DNA of 40,435 nucleotides from Phenylobacterium sp. (lineage in GTDB: Bacteria > Pseudomonadota > Alphaproteobacteria > Caulobacterales > Caulobacteraceae). The DNA lies in the NCBI RefSeq assembly GCF_030697305.1, contig NZ_JAUYQL010000066.1, positions 1 to 40,435 on the forward strand, written 5' to 3'. Shown here in pieces: positions 27,823 to 35,657 of this stretch. A program made the translations under genes and the position numbers. Below the pieces are notes generated by a model. It was given only the letters and a program-made list of their open reading frames with translations. It ran no database searches and was not told the origin of the DNA. Each line of letters starts with the position of its first letter. The stretch's first letter is position 1.

Positions 27823-28226
27823 AAGGTGGCTCTCCGCGGCGCGCCACGGGCTCTGGGCCCGGGCGCTGCCGGCTGGCAAGGTGGGCGCGCAGGCCGCGCA
27901 TCGCCGCGCCGAAACGGGCGTTGCGGGCGGCGAATGGCCGATCAGAGGCTCGAGCAGCGCTGCCCAAAGGTGTGTTCCTAAGGCGCGCCGGAGCGGCGCG
28001 TATCGGAGAATGCGTCGCAGCCGACCGCTCGGTCGGCGCTACGCGGCTGTGGCGCGAACAAGGACCGGCCGACGCCGGTGCGGTTCTCGCGCTCGGGCGG
28101 ACATTGCAACAGTGGCCGGAAAAAGGAAAGCGGCACGCTCGCGTGATAGGTGTTTAACTCTTTGTTACCCCGAAAATCCCTTATAGTCGGCCACTTGAGG
28201 GCGATGGATTGAGTGGTGGGGCCGAG
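27823..28226. other. 404-bp divergent intergenic region between rne and amiC
   Basis: No gene is supported here. It must contain the rne promoter and leader and the amiC promoter. An 8-bp perfect inverted repeat, GCCGACCG-CT-CGGTCGGC (28020-28037), and a GCGCC-rich hairpin near 27983-28000 would lie in the rne leader. Such leaders allow RNase E to control its own mRNA in other bacteria; whether this happens here is inference. Confidence 0.5.
28154..28187 (+). promoter_or_regulatory. Candidate amiC promoter with a CtrA-like box
   Basis: TATAGT at 28182-28187 is a good -10 element. TTGTTA at 28162-28167 lies 14 bases upstream, a short gap that still fits the Caulobacter housekeeping pattern. 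Overlapping it is TTAA-N7-TTAC (28154-28168), one base off the CtrA box TTAA-N7-TTAA. The amiC ATG lies 39 bases downstream of the -10. Confidence 0.4.
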
Positions 28227-29417
28227 ATGCTCGCGCGTGTGAGCGCCGTCTTGAAGGAGGCCGGCAACCGCTTTGCGGTGCTGCTGACGGGCGGCGTGCT
28301 TTGCCTTGCCGCCGTGGCCGGATCCCAGGCCGCGACCGGTCACCCCGGCGTGCTGAACGTGCGCATTGGCGGCGACCGCACCGAAACCCGGATCGTCATC
28401 GACCTGAACCGAGCGGCCGGCGCCAAGATCGCCGCCGACGGCGCTGTGGATCGTCGTCTCGTGCTCAATCTCGCCGGCGTGTCGAGCGCCGACCTGCAGG
28501 GCGGGGGCGCGGGCCTGGTCAAGGGGTGGACCCTCGACGACACGTCCGCTGGCGTCCGCCTTAAAGTCGATTTCGCCGCCGACGCCACGGTCAAGCGCCG
28601 CTTCCTGCTGCCGCCGGCCGACGGGGTCGGCCATTATCGCTACGTGATCGACCTGGTCGCGCGCGAACCCGCCGTTCGCCTGACCTCATCGCCCAAGACC
28701 ACGCTGCGCGCTACGCCGGTGATCCTCAAGCAGCCGTTGTCGCTGAAGAAGGTGATCGTCATCGACGCGGGACATGGCGGTCGCGATCCCGGCGCTCGCG
28801 GCGCCAAGGCCATCGAGAAGGACATCAACCTCGCCGCGGCGCGCGCGCTGAAGGCGCGGCTGGAACGCAACGGCCGCTATCAGGTGGTCATGACCCGCAA
28901 CAGCGACGTCTATGTGCCCCTGGAGACGCGGGTGCAGGTCGCCCGGCGCGCTGACGCTGACCTGTTCATCTCGCTGCATGCGGATTCCGGGTCCGACTCG
29001 GCGATGCGCGGCGCGACTGTCTACACCTTGTCGGACAAGGCCTCTTCGCGAGCCGCCAAGTTCGTCGACAAGGACGACTGGTTCATGAAGGCCAACCTCG
29101 CGGGCGGCGGCGTTAGCGACATCCTGCTCGACCTCACCCAGAGGGCCACCAAGAACCGCTCGGCGGCCTTCGCCGAAGTCCTGCTGGGTCGGGTGGATGA
29201 TCAGACGCAACTGCTGCGCCGCAGTCATCGGGACGCGGGCTTCGTGGTGTTGCTGGCGCCGGACGTTCCCGCGGTGCTTCTGGAGATGGGTTTCATCACC
29301 AACTCGGCCGATGAGGCGATCCTGCGCGATCCGACAAAGCGCAGCCGGCTGATGGGCGCGGTGTCCGACGCGATCGACGATTATTTCGATCAACAGACCA
29401 GGCTAGCCGCCCGCTGA
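28227..29417 (+). CDS. amiC: N-acetylmuramoyl-L-alanine amidase (AmiC-like)
   Basis: The enzyme cuts the amide bond between muramic acid and the peptide stem and helps separate daughter cells. The 396-residue precursor has a signal peptide (about 1-36, ending SQA), an AMIN domain (about 40-140) that localises amidases to the septum, and a zinc Amidase_3 domain (about 175-390). The latter has VIDAGHGGRDPGARG, the following AIEKDIN with a zinc-binding Glu, DLFISLHADSGSD and VLLEMGFITN with the catalytic Glu. The open frame begins at a TTG at 28209; ATG 28227 with GGGGCCGAG upstream is preferred. It heads an amiC-pbp1A-prfB group conserved in alphaproteobacteria. Confidence 0.94.
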   Translation: MLARVSAVLKEAGNRFAVLLTGGVLCLAAVAGSQAATGHPGVLNVRIGGDRTETRIVIDLNRAAGAKIAADGAVDRRLVLNLAGVSSADLQGGGAGLVKGWTLDDTSAGVRLKVDFAADATVKRRFLLPPADGVGHYRYVIDLVAREPAVRLTSSPKTTLRATPVILKQPLSLKKVIVIDAGHGGRDPGARGAKAIEKDINLAAARALKARLERNGRYQVVMTRNSDVYVPLETRVQVARRADADLFISLHADSGSDSAMRGATVYTLSDKASSRAAKFVDKDDWFMKANLAGGGVSDILLDLTQRATKNRSAAFAEVLLGRVDDQTQLLRRSHRDAGFVVLLAPDVPAVLLEMGFITNSADEAILRDPTKRSRLMGAVSDAIDDYFDQQTRLAAR

Positions 29418-29507
29418 GGCGCGACGCCGCAGGCCGTTGGCGCCCGCGGCGATGCAGGATAGAGACCCAGATTGCGGGATGCAGGCGCCCGCGGAGGTCT
29501 GGCTCAG

Positions 29508-31898
29508 TTGAACCCCCCGACACGATGGCTGGCGATCGCCGGCGTGACCGTGCTGAGCGCTATCGCGGTGGCCGGGCTGGCGCTCGCGATCTACGCCGCC
29601 TGGCTGTTCCATGACATGCCAGACGCCGGCGACCTGGTGGACTACCGCCCACCGACCGCGACCCGCGCCTATGCTATAGACGGCACGCTGATTGGCGAAT
29701 TCTCCAATGAACGCCGTATCTTCGTTCCCTATGAGCGGATCCCGCCGCAGCTTGCCCAGGCCTTCCTGGCGGCCGAGGACCGCAACTTCTTCCGACACGG
29801 CGGCGTGGACTTCATGGGTCTGACGCGGGCCATGTCGCGCAACGTCCTGAACGCCGCGCGCGGTCGCCGGCTGGAAGGCGGATCAACGATCACCCAGCAG
29901 GTCGCCAAGAACGTGCTGCTGACCAGCGAGGCGACAGTCGGGCGCAAGCTCAAGGAAGCGATTCTCGCCGGCCGCCTGGAGCAGACCCTGACCAAGGAGC
30001 AGATCCTCGAGCTCTATCTGAACGAGATCTGGCTGGGCTACCGATCGTACGGCGTAGGCGCGGCGGCCTATAACTACTTTGGCAAGTCGATCTCCGACCT
30101 GACGCTGGCCGAATGCGCCTACCTCGCGGCGTTGCCCAAGGGGCCGCAGAATTATCATCCGATCCGCCAGCGCGGCGCCGCCATCGCCCGACGCAACTGG
30201 ATCCTTGGCGAGATGGCCGATCTGGGCTGGGTCAGCCGCACCGACGCGCAGTTCGCCATGGCCGACCCCTTGAAGGTCCAGGCCGAGCCGGCGCGCGCGA
30301 AGTACAAAGACGCCGACTACTTCATCGAGGAAGTGCGCCGTCGTGGCCGCGCGACGTTGGGACCGCGCCTCTACGAAGGCGGCTACTACATGCGCACGAC
30401 GCTCGACCCGGAGCTGCAGACCGCGGCCCGGATCGCGCTGATGGACGGGCTGGAGCGCTATGATCGCCGCCACGGCTGGCGCGGCGCCTGGGGCAGGGTG
30501 GACATCGTGCCCGGATGGGAAGCGGCGGCCAAGAAGAAGACCCTGCCGGCGGAGCGCCGCGATTGGCGAGCCGGCGTGGTGACCGAGGTCGGCTCGAGCG
30601 TACGGGTCCAATTGGCCGGCGACGGCGCCACCGGGCAGCTCGTCGCCGCCGACGTGGCCTGGGCCAAGGCTGGCAAGGGCCTCAACGTCGGCGATCTGAT
30701 CTTCGTCGAGCCGGCCCCTGGCGGCGGGCTGAACCTGAAGCAGGTGCCGGCGGTGAACGGCGCGCTGGTGGCCATGGAGCCGCACTCCGGCCGTGTGCTG
30801 GCGATGGTCGGCGGCTACAGCTTCTCGCTCTCCAACTTTAACCGCGCCACTCAGGCCGAGCGCCAGCCAGGCTCGTCCTTTAAGCCGATCGTCTATGCGA
30901 CCGCGCTGGAGAACGGATACACGCCGTCGAGCGTGGTGATGGACTCGCCGATCAGCCTGCCAGGCTCAAAGGCCGGCGAGGTGTGGACGCCGGAGAATTA
31001 TAGCCGCAACTACCTCGGCGCACTGACCCTGCGCCGCGGGCTCGAGCTGTCGCGCAACACCATGACTGTGCGGCTCGCCCAGGGTGTCGGCATGAAGAAG
31101 ATCCGCGACGCAGCAATCAAGCTGGGCGTGGTCCGCGACATGGCGCCGGTGCTGTCGATGGCCCTGGGCGCCGGCGAAACGACGCCATTCAAACTGACCG
31201 CGGCCTACGCCTCCTTCGTCAACGGTGGCCGCAAGATCGAACCGCATCTGATCGAGCTGGTGCAGGACCGTGAAGGCAAGACCATCTTCCGCGCCGACCG
31301 TCGCAACTGTCCGCGCTGCGGAGCAGGCTTCAACGGTGACGAGAGCCCGCGCGTGGCGGCGGGCGGCGAGCAGGTGATGGATCCGATCACCGCCTACCAG
31401 ATCACTTCCATGTTGCAGGGCGTGGTCCAGCGCGGCACCGGCACCGCGGCGCTGGTGCTCGAGCGTCCCGTCGGCGGCAAAACCGGCACCACCAACGAGT
31501 ATCGCAGCGCCTGGTTTGTGGGCTTCACCCCGCAGATCGTCGCCGGCGTGTTCATCGGCTTCGACGATAACCGCAGCCTGGGCTATGGCGAGACGGGCAC
31601 ACAGGCCGCCGTGCCGGTGTTCGTGGACTTCATGAAGGTGGCGACCAAGAACCTGCCCAAGGACGAGTTCAAGGCGCCGTCCAACGCCAAGTTCGCCATG
31701 GTCCGCGGCATCCGCGAAGCCTTCCGGCCGGGCACCGAGCCCAGGGTGGCGACGGCGCCGATCTATTCCGGCGCGGCGCGCAGCGGACCCCAGCCCTACA
31801 ACAAGGTCTGGCCGAGCGGTCAGCCGACAGGCGCGCCGTCGAGCGGCGCCGCCGTCGCGCCAAAGCGGCCGGCCGACGACATGAGCGGATTGTATTGA
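29508..31898 (+). CDS. mrcA: Penicillin-binding protein 1A (bifunctional glycosyltransferase/transpeptidase)
   Basis: PBP1A polymerises and cross-links peptidoglycan. The 796-residue protein has one N-terminal membrane anchor (about 7-34), a GT51 glycosyltransferase domain with FLAAEDRNFFRHGGVDF and EGGSTITQQVAKN, an inserted OB-like domain (about 310-410) typical of PBP1A, and a transpeptidase domain with the nucleophile motif SSFK, SRN as the SxN motif and KTGT. The tail is Pro/Ala-rich. The start is unusual: there is no ATG near the anchor, and a TTG at 29508 lies ten bases after a GGAGG at 29493-29497, giving MNPPTRWLA. A TTG at 29472 is also in frame but lacks such a site. The gap after amiC is 90 bp. 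Confidence 0.94.
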   Translation: MNPPTRWLAIAGVTVLSAIAVAGLALAIYAAWLFHDMPDAGDLVDYRPPTATRAYAIDGTLIGEFSNERRIFVPYERIPPQLAQAFLAAEDRNFFRHGGVDFMGLTRAMSRNVLNAARGRRLEGGSTITQQVAKNVLLTSEATVGRKLKEAILAGRLEQTLTKEQILELYLNEIWLGYRSYGVGAAAYNYFGKSISDLTLAECAYLAALPKGPQNYHPIRQRGAAIARRNWILGEMADLGWVSRTDAQFAMADPLKVQAEPARAKYKDADYFIEEVRRRGRATLGPRLYEGGYYMRTTLDPELQTAARIALMDGLERYDRRHGWRGAWGRVDIVPGWEAAAKKKTLPAERRDWRAGVVTEVGSSVRVQLAGDGATGQLVAADVAWAKAGKGLNVGDLIFVEPAPGGGLNLKQVPAVNGALVAMEPHSGRVLAMVGGYSFSLSNFNRATQAERQPGSSFKPIVYATALENGYTPSSVVMDSPISLPGSKAGEVWTPENYSRNYLGALTLRRGLELSRNTMTVRLAQGVGMKKIRDAAIKLGVVRDMAPVLSMALGAGETTPFKLTAAYASFVNGGRKIEPHLIELVQDREGKTIFRADRRNCPRCGAGFNGDESPRVAAGGEQVMDPITAYQITSMLQGVVQRGTGTAALVLERPVGGKTGTTNEYRSAWFVGFTPQIVAGVFIGFDDNRSLGYGETGTQAAVPVFVDFMKVATKNLPKDEFKAPSNAKFAMVRGIREAFRPGTEPRVATAPIYSGAARSGPQPYNKVWPSGQPTGAPSSGAAVAPKRPADDMSGLY

Positions 31899-31947
31899 CC
31901 CAGGCCGCGCGCTATCTGGCGCGCCCACCCTGTGCGGAGTTCACCCC

Positions 31948-33070
31948 ATGAGAGCGGATGTAGAGGCCTCCAAGGCCGACATCGAGCAGTCGATCGAACT
32001 GCTCAGGAGGCGTCTTTGACTGGGAACCAGCGCTACGCCGACTGGATGAACTGAACGCCCGGGTCGAGGACCCGAGTTTGTGGGACAAGCCCGAAGCCGC
32101 CCAGGCGCTGACCAAGGATCGCAGCCGCCTGGCCGCGCAGGTCGACGCCGTGCGCGCGCTTGAGCGCGACCTGGCCGATGCGATCGGCTACGCGGAAATG
32201 GCCGACGAGGAGGGTGACGAGAGTTCGCTCGAAGAAGCGCGCGCCCAGCTCAAGGGAATCAAGGATCGCGCCGCGCGCGCCGAACTCGAGGCGCTGCTGT
32301 CGGGCGAGGCGGACGGCAACGACGCCTTCATGGAGATCAACTCCGGCGCCGGCGGCACCGAGAGCAACGACTGGGCGGGCATGCTGCTGCGCATGTACAG
32401 CCGCTGGGCCCAGGCGCACGGGATGAGCGTGGAGTTCCTGGAGGAGACCAGCGGCGAGCAGGCGGGCATCAAGTCGGTGACCCTGCAGATCAGCGGACCG
32501 AACGCCTACGGCTGGCTGAAGACCGAGGCCGGCGTCCACCGTCTGGTGCGCATCTCGCCGTTCGATTCCGCGGCCAAGCGGCATACAAGCTTCGCCTCGG
32601 TATGGGTCTATCCGGTGGTCGACGACACCATCGTCATCGACATCAACCCGGCCGATGTGCGCACCGACACCTATCGGGCAAGCGGCGCCGGCGGCCAGCA
32701 CATCAACAAAACCGATAGCGCCGTGCGGCTGACCCACATCCCAACCGGCGTGGCGGTGGCCTGCCAGATGGGGCGCTCCCAGCACCAGAACCGTGAGGAG
32801 GCGTGGAAGATGCTGCGCGCGCGGCTTTACGAGATGGAGCTGCAGAAGCGTGAGGCCGCCCGCGCCGAACTTGAGGACCAGAAGACCGATATCGGCTGGG
32901 GCCACCAGATCCGATCCTATGTCCTGCAGCCCTATCAGATGGTCAAGGATCTGCGCACCGAGGTCGAAACCTCGGACACGCAAGGCGTGCTGGACGGTGA
33001 TCTGGACACCTTCATGGGCGCGTCACTGGCCCAGCGCGTCGGCGCGACCCGCGACGCCGCGGCAAGTTAA
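31948..33070 (+). CDS. prfB: Peptide chain release factor 2, with programmed +1 frameshift
   Basis: RF2 ends translation at UGA and UAA. The gene is read in two frames: 31948-32016 encodes 23 residues, ending CTT before an in-frame TGA at 32017-32019. A +1 shift that skips base 32017 then continues at GAC (32018) to 33070, giving 373 residues. The signal matches the classic one: an AGGAGG internal Shine-Dalgarno at 32005-32010, three bases, then CTT TGA C. When RF2 is scarce the UGA is read slowly and frameshifting rises, so the gene regulates itself. The protein has the SPF stop-codon reading tripeptide in RISPFDS and the GGQ motif in GAGGQHIN (about 248-250). It follows pbp1A by 49 bp. Confidence 0.97.
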
Positions 33071-33087
33071 CTTTCTCCGCCTCATCG

Positions 33088-33179
33088 CCGCTCACCCCGG
33101 CGAAAGCCGGGGCCCAAGCTGACTCGCGTTTAGCGCGAGGACGGCTCGCATGGGTCCCGATTTTCGTCGAGATGAGCGG
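33088..33179. repeat. 92-bp imperfect palindromic element, copy 2
   Basis: The left arm has CCCCGGCGAAAGCCGGGG (33095-33112) followed by CCCAAGCTGA, the same as copy 1 at 8371. The right arm, TGGGTCCCGATTTTCGTC to GAGCGG at 33179, is its near reverse complement. The spacer differs from copy 1 in sequence but not much in length. It lies between the convergent prfB and bactofilin genes, where its hairpins can end transcription from both sides. Confidence 0.8.
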
Positions 33180-33188
33180 TGTATGAGA

Positions 33189-33761
33189 TCAGTTCAGGGG
33201 TTTGGCGGCGCCGGAAGGAGGCGCATCCTTCGGCGCCCCGGGCGGCGGCGTGACGCTGCTCGTCGTCGGGGCGATCGAAGGGCTCGGCGAGGGCGCTGGC
33301 GACTGCACCGCGGGCTGCGCGGTCGTCGTGGAGCCTGCCGGACGTTGGAACTTCAGGCTGCGGCCCTGGAAGAAGGCGCCGATCTCCATGGCGAGTTGCT
33401 CATGGGTGACGTCGCCGTCGACATAGGCGCTACCATGGAGGCGCACGCTCTTGGCGGTGACAGTGCCCACCACCCGGCCGCGGATCTCGACCGATTCGGC
33501 GACGATCGAGCCTTCCACATGACCGGTGTCGCCGATCGTCAAACGGCCGACCCGCAGGTCGCCGCGCACGACGCCATCGATGTGCAACTCACCCTCACCG
33601 ACCACGCCGCCTTCGACGGTCATATGCTCGGCGATCAAGGTCGCGACCTTGGGCTTGCGCGCGGTGGGCGACGCCGCGGAGGTGTCGGTCGGCGGTCCTG
33701 GTTCAAGTTTCATCGGCGCGGCTGCCTGATCAGGAGTTTTAGCTGTTGTTTTCGTGAACAT
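33189..33761 (-). CDS. bacA: Bactofilin (polymer-forming cytoskeletal protein)
   Basis: Bactofilins polymerise without nucleotides and recruit cell wall enzymes to defined sites, for example the stalk pole in Caulobacter. The 190-residue protein has a disordered basic N-terminus (1-36), a right-handed beta-helix core (about 38-135) with the repeating hydrophobic pattern (GELHIDGVVRGDLRVGRLTIGD, in part) and a Pro/Ser/Thr-rich tail (145-190). Its ATG lies within the 3' end of the M23 peptidase gene (23-bp overlap), so the two are co-translated. Pairing of a bactofilin with an M23 endopeptidase is known from LmdC-BacA in stalked budding bacteria. Confidence 0.93.
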   Translation of the reverse strand: MFTKTTAKTPDQAAAPMKLEPGPPTDTSAASPTARKPKVATLIAEHMTVEGGVVGEGELHIDGVVRGDLRVGRLTIGDTGHVEGSIVAESVEIRGRVVGTVTAKSVRLHGSAYVDGDVTHEQLAMEIGAFFQGRSLKFQRPAGSTTTAQPAVQSPAPSPSPSIAPTTSSVTPPPGAPKDAPPSGAAKPLN

Positions 33762-34896
33762 AACGCCCAGCTTTCACAAAGCGGTCGGGGTTCTGCGGTC
33801 GCCCGTTCACCCAGACCTCGTAATGAAGATGTGTACCCGTCGAACGGCCGGTGGAGCCCATACCGCCGATCCTCTGACCCACGGCCACCTTCTGTCCAAC
33901 ACGTACGCCGATGGATTGCAGGTGAGCATAGCGCGTTTTCAGGCCACGACCGTGATCGATTTCAATGGCGTTGCCGTAACCGGCGCGCGGACCGGTGAAT
34001 GACACCACGCCGGGCCCCGTCGCCTGGATCGGCGTCATCGTGGCGCCCGCGAAGTCCAGGCCGGAATGGAACGCGGGCCGCCCGGTGAAGGGATCGAATC
34101 GCACCCCGAAGCCGCTGGTCTGGGGCGTGCCTTCCGTGGGGCGCGAGAACGGCAGGGTCTCGGCCGCGGCGCTCAGCGTGCGCACTTCCGACAAGCCCTT
34201 GGCGGCCTGCTGAACCCGCTCGGCGAAGGACTCGTCGACATCTAGGATGGCGGCGAGCGCGCGCGGGTCCTTGGCCTCGATCAGCGGACCGCCGAGCGAG
34301 CCGCTCTCACGGACGTAGTTGGCGGGCGACAGCCCGGCGAGACGGAACGCCAGGCGCAGCCGTTCGGCGCGGCCCTTGGCGAAGGTCTCGGCGGCGTCCA
34401 GCAGGCGCTCCTGGCTCAAACGCACCATCTCGACACGGCGCAGGGGATTGGCGTTCGGGGCGGCGAGGGCGCGGTTGATTGCTGGAGCGAGCGCCTCTGC
34501 GGCGCCCGGGGCGCCCTTCACATCGGTCAGTAGCAGCGCAAGCGCCGTATGCCGCTTCTCGACCTCCATGGCGATGCCGTTGATCGATCCGTCCGCCGCG
34601 TTGAGCTGGGCGACGGCGCTGTTCAGGCGAGCCTGGCGGTCAGCGATCCAGCGTTCGTACTTCGCCTGGACGCGAGCGGCTTCCTGGTCTGCGGAGGAGG
34701 GGGAAATGGCGCCGATAAATAGCGCAGTGGTCGAAACGCCCATCCAGAGGGCTGCGGCGGCGATCGCCGCGGCGCCGCCCATCTGCTTGCTGGGGCTGAG
34801 GACGAAAGCCCTCATCTCGCCGCCGGAACGTACGTAGAGGTGCCGTTCCGGGAACAGCTCCTCTAGCGATTGGCGAAGGCGCGCGAGGCGTGTCAT
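33739..34896 (-). CDS. Membrane-anchored M23 family metallopeptidase (LmdC-like)
   Basis: The protein is a probable peptidoglycan DD-endopeptidase. Of 385 residues, the first 38 are cytoplasmic and basic, a membrane segment spans about 39-60, a helical and partly coiled-coil periplasmic part covers 65-215, and an M23/LytM domain follows with HSGLDFAG and HLHYEVWVNGRPQNP, which carry the zinc ligands. The cytoplasmic N-terminus is the part expected to bind bactofilin, by analogy with LmdC. The open frame begins with a GTG at 34920; ATG 34896 gives a start like that of relatives (MTRLARLRQSLEELFPER). Neither has a clear ribosome binding site. Just upstream is a 283-bp gap with a candidate promoter. 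Confidence 0.9.
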   Translation of the reverse strand: MTRLARLRQSLEELFPERHLYVRSGGEMRAFVLSPSKQMGGAAAIAAAALWMGVSTTALFIGAISPSSADQEAARVQAKYERWIADRQARLNSAVAQLNAADGSINGIAMEVEKRHTALALLLTDVKGAPGAAEALAPAINRALAAPNANPLRRVEMVRLSQERLLDAAETFAKGRAERLRLAFRLAGLSPANYVRESGSLGGPLIEAKDPRALAAILDVDESFAERVQQAAKGLSEVRTLSAAAETLPFSRPTEGTPQTSGFGVRFDPFTGRPAFHSGLDFAGATMTPIQATGPGVVSFTGPRAGYGNAIEIDHGRGLKTRYAHLQSIGVRVGQKVAVGQRIGGMGSTGRSTGTHLHYEVWVNGRPQNPDRFVKAGRYVHENNS

Positions 34897-35080
34897 GCGT
34901 ACCGCTTGGGAAACCTGCACTGGTCCGGGCGATATGCAATGAGACTCCCGCCGCGCGCAAGAGGCTAGCGGCGTGGAGCGGACAAGGTCCGACGCATCGC
35001 AGGGTAAACGAAACTGGTTAAGCCGACTTCAACGACCGGCGCCAATTCGCGTCCTGCGCGAACTGCGTCTCTCTGTGCGC

Positions 35081-35108
35081 ACTAGGGCGCGACGCAGTAA
35101 ATCGTCAA
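35081..35108 (-). promoter_or_regulatory. Candidate promoter for the M23 peptidase/bactofilin operon
   Basis: On the minus strand TTGACG (35108-35103) is followed after 16 bases by CCTAGT (35086-35081). The leader to the M23 start would be about 180 bases. Within that leader, TTAA-N7-TCAA at 35018-35032 is one base off a CtrA box. Nothing else was recognised in 34897-35179. Confidence 0.35.
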
Positions 35109-35179
35109 CTGAATGCGGTCGGTGAAAGTTCCAGCAAGAGCCAATAATCGGCCTGCCGGGTGCGACGCTCGGTCGCTGC

Positions 35180-35647
35180 TCAAGGCAGAGCGCGCGCCGC
35201 GGTCAGCACATCCTGAGCGTGACCGGCGACCTTCACTTTGCGCCAGACGCGGGCGATTCGCCCTGCGCCGTCGATCAGGAAGGTCGAGCGCTCGATGCCC
35301 ATGTATTTACGCCCATACATGTTCTTCTCGACCCAGGAGCCATAGCGATCGATCACCTCGCCCTCAGGGTCGGATGCGAGCTGGACGCTTAGGTCGTACT
35401 TCTTGGCGAACTTCGCATGGCTCGCGACGGTGTCTTTGGACACGCCGACGACGCTCACGCCCGCTTTCGCGAAGTCGACCTGGGCGGCGGTGAAGTCCTG
35501 AGCCTCGCGCGTGCAGCCCGTCGTGTCGTCCTTGGGGTAGAAGTACAGGACGACCGGCTTGCCTTTGAAGTCGGCCAGACGCAGCGGCCCGTCCGCGCCC
35601 GCCAGTTCGAAGTCCGGCGCCGCGGCGCCTTCGATCACGTCAGCCAT
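35180..35647 (-). CDS. bcp: Peroxiredoxin, Bcp/PrxQ family
   Basis: The enzyme reduces hydrogen peroxide and organic peroxides. The 155-residue thioredoxin-fold protein has VVLYFYPKDDTTGCTREAQD, in which Cys45 is the peroxidatic residue in the TxxC context. There is no other cysteine in the protein, and position 50, where E. coli Bcp has its resolving cysteine, is Gln. It is therefore a one-cysteine form that needs an outside thiol. GGGAG stands eight bases before the ATG. It begins 10 bp after the tyrS stop, so it is probably cotranscribed with tyrS. Confidence 0.95.
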   Translation of the reverse strand: MADVIEGAAAPDFELAGADGPLRLADFKGKPVVLYFYPKDDTTGCTREAQDFTAAQVDFAKAGVSVVGVSKDTVASHAKFAKKYDLSVQLASDPEGEVIDRYGSWVEKNMYGRKYMGIERSTFLIDGAGRIARVWRKVKVAGHAQDVLTAARALP

Positions 35648-35657
35648 CGCGTTCTCC

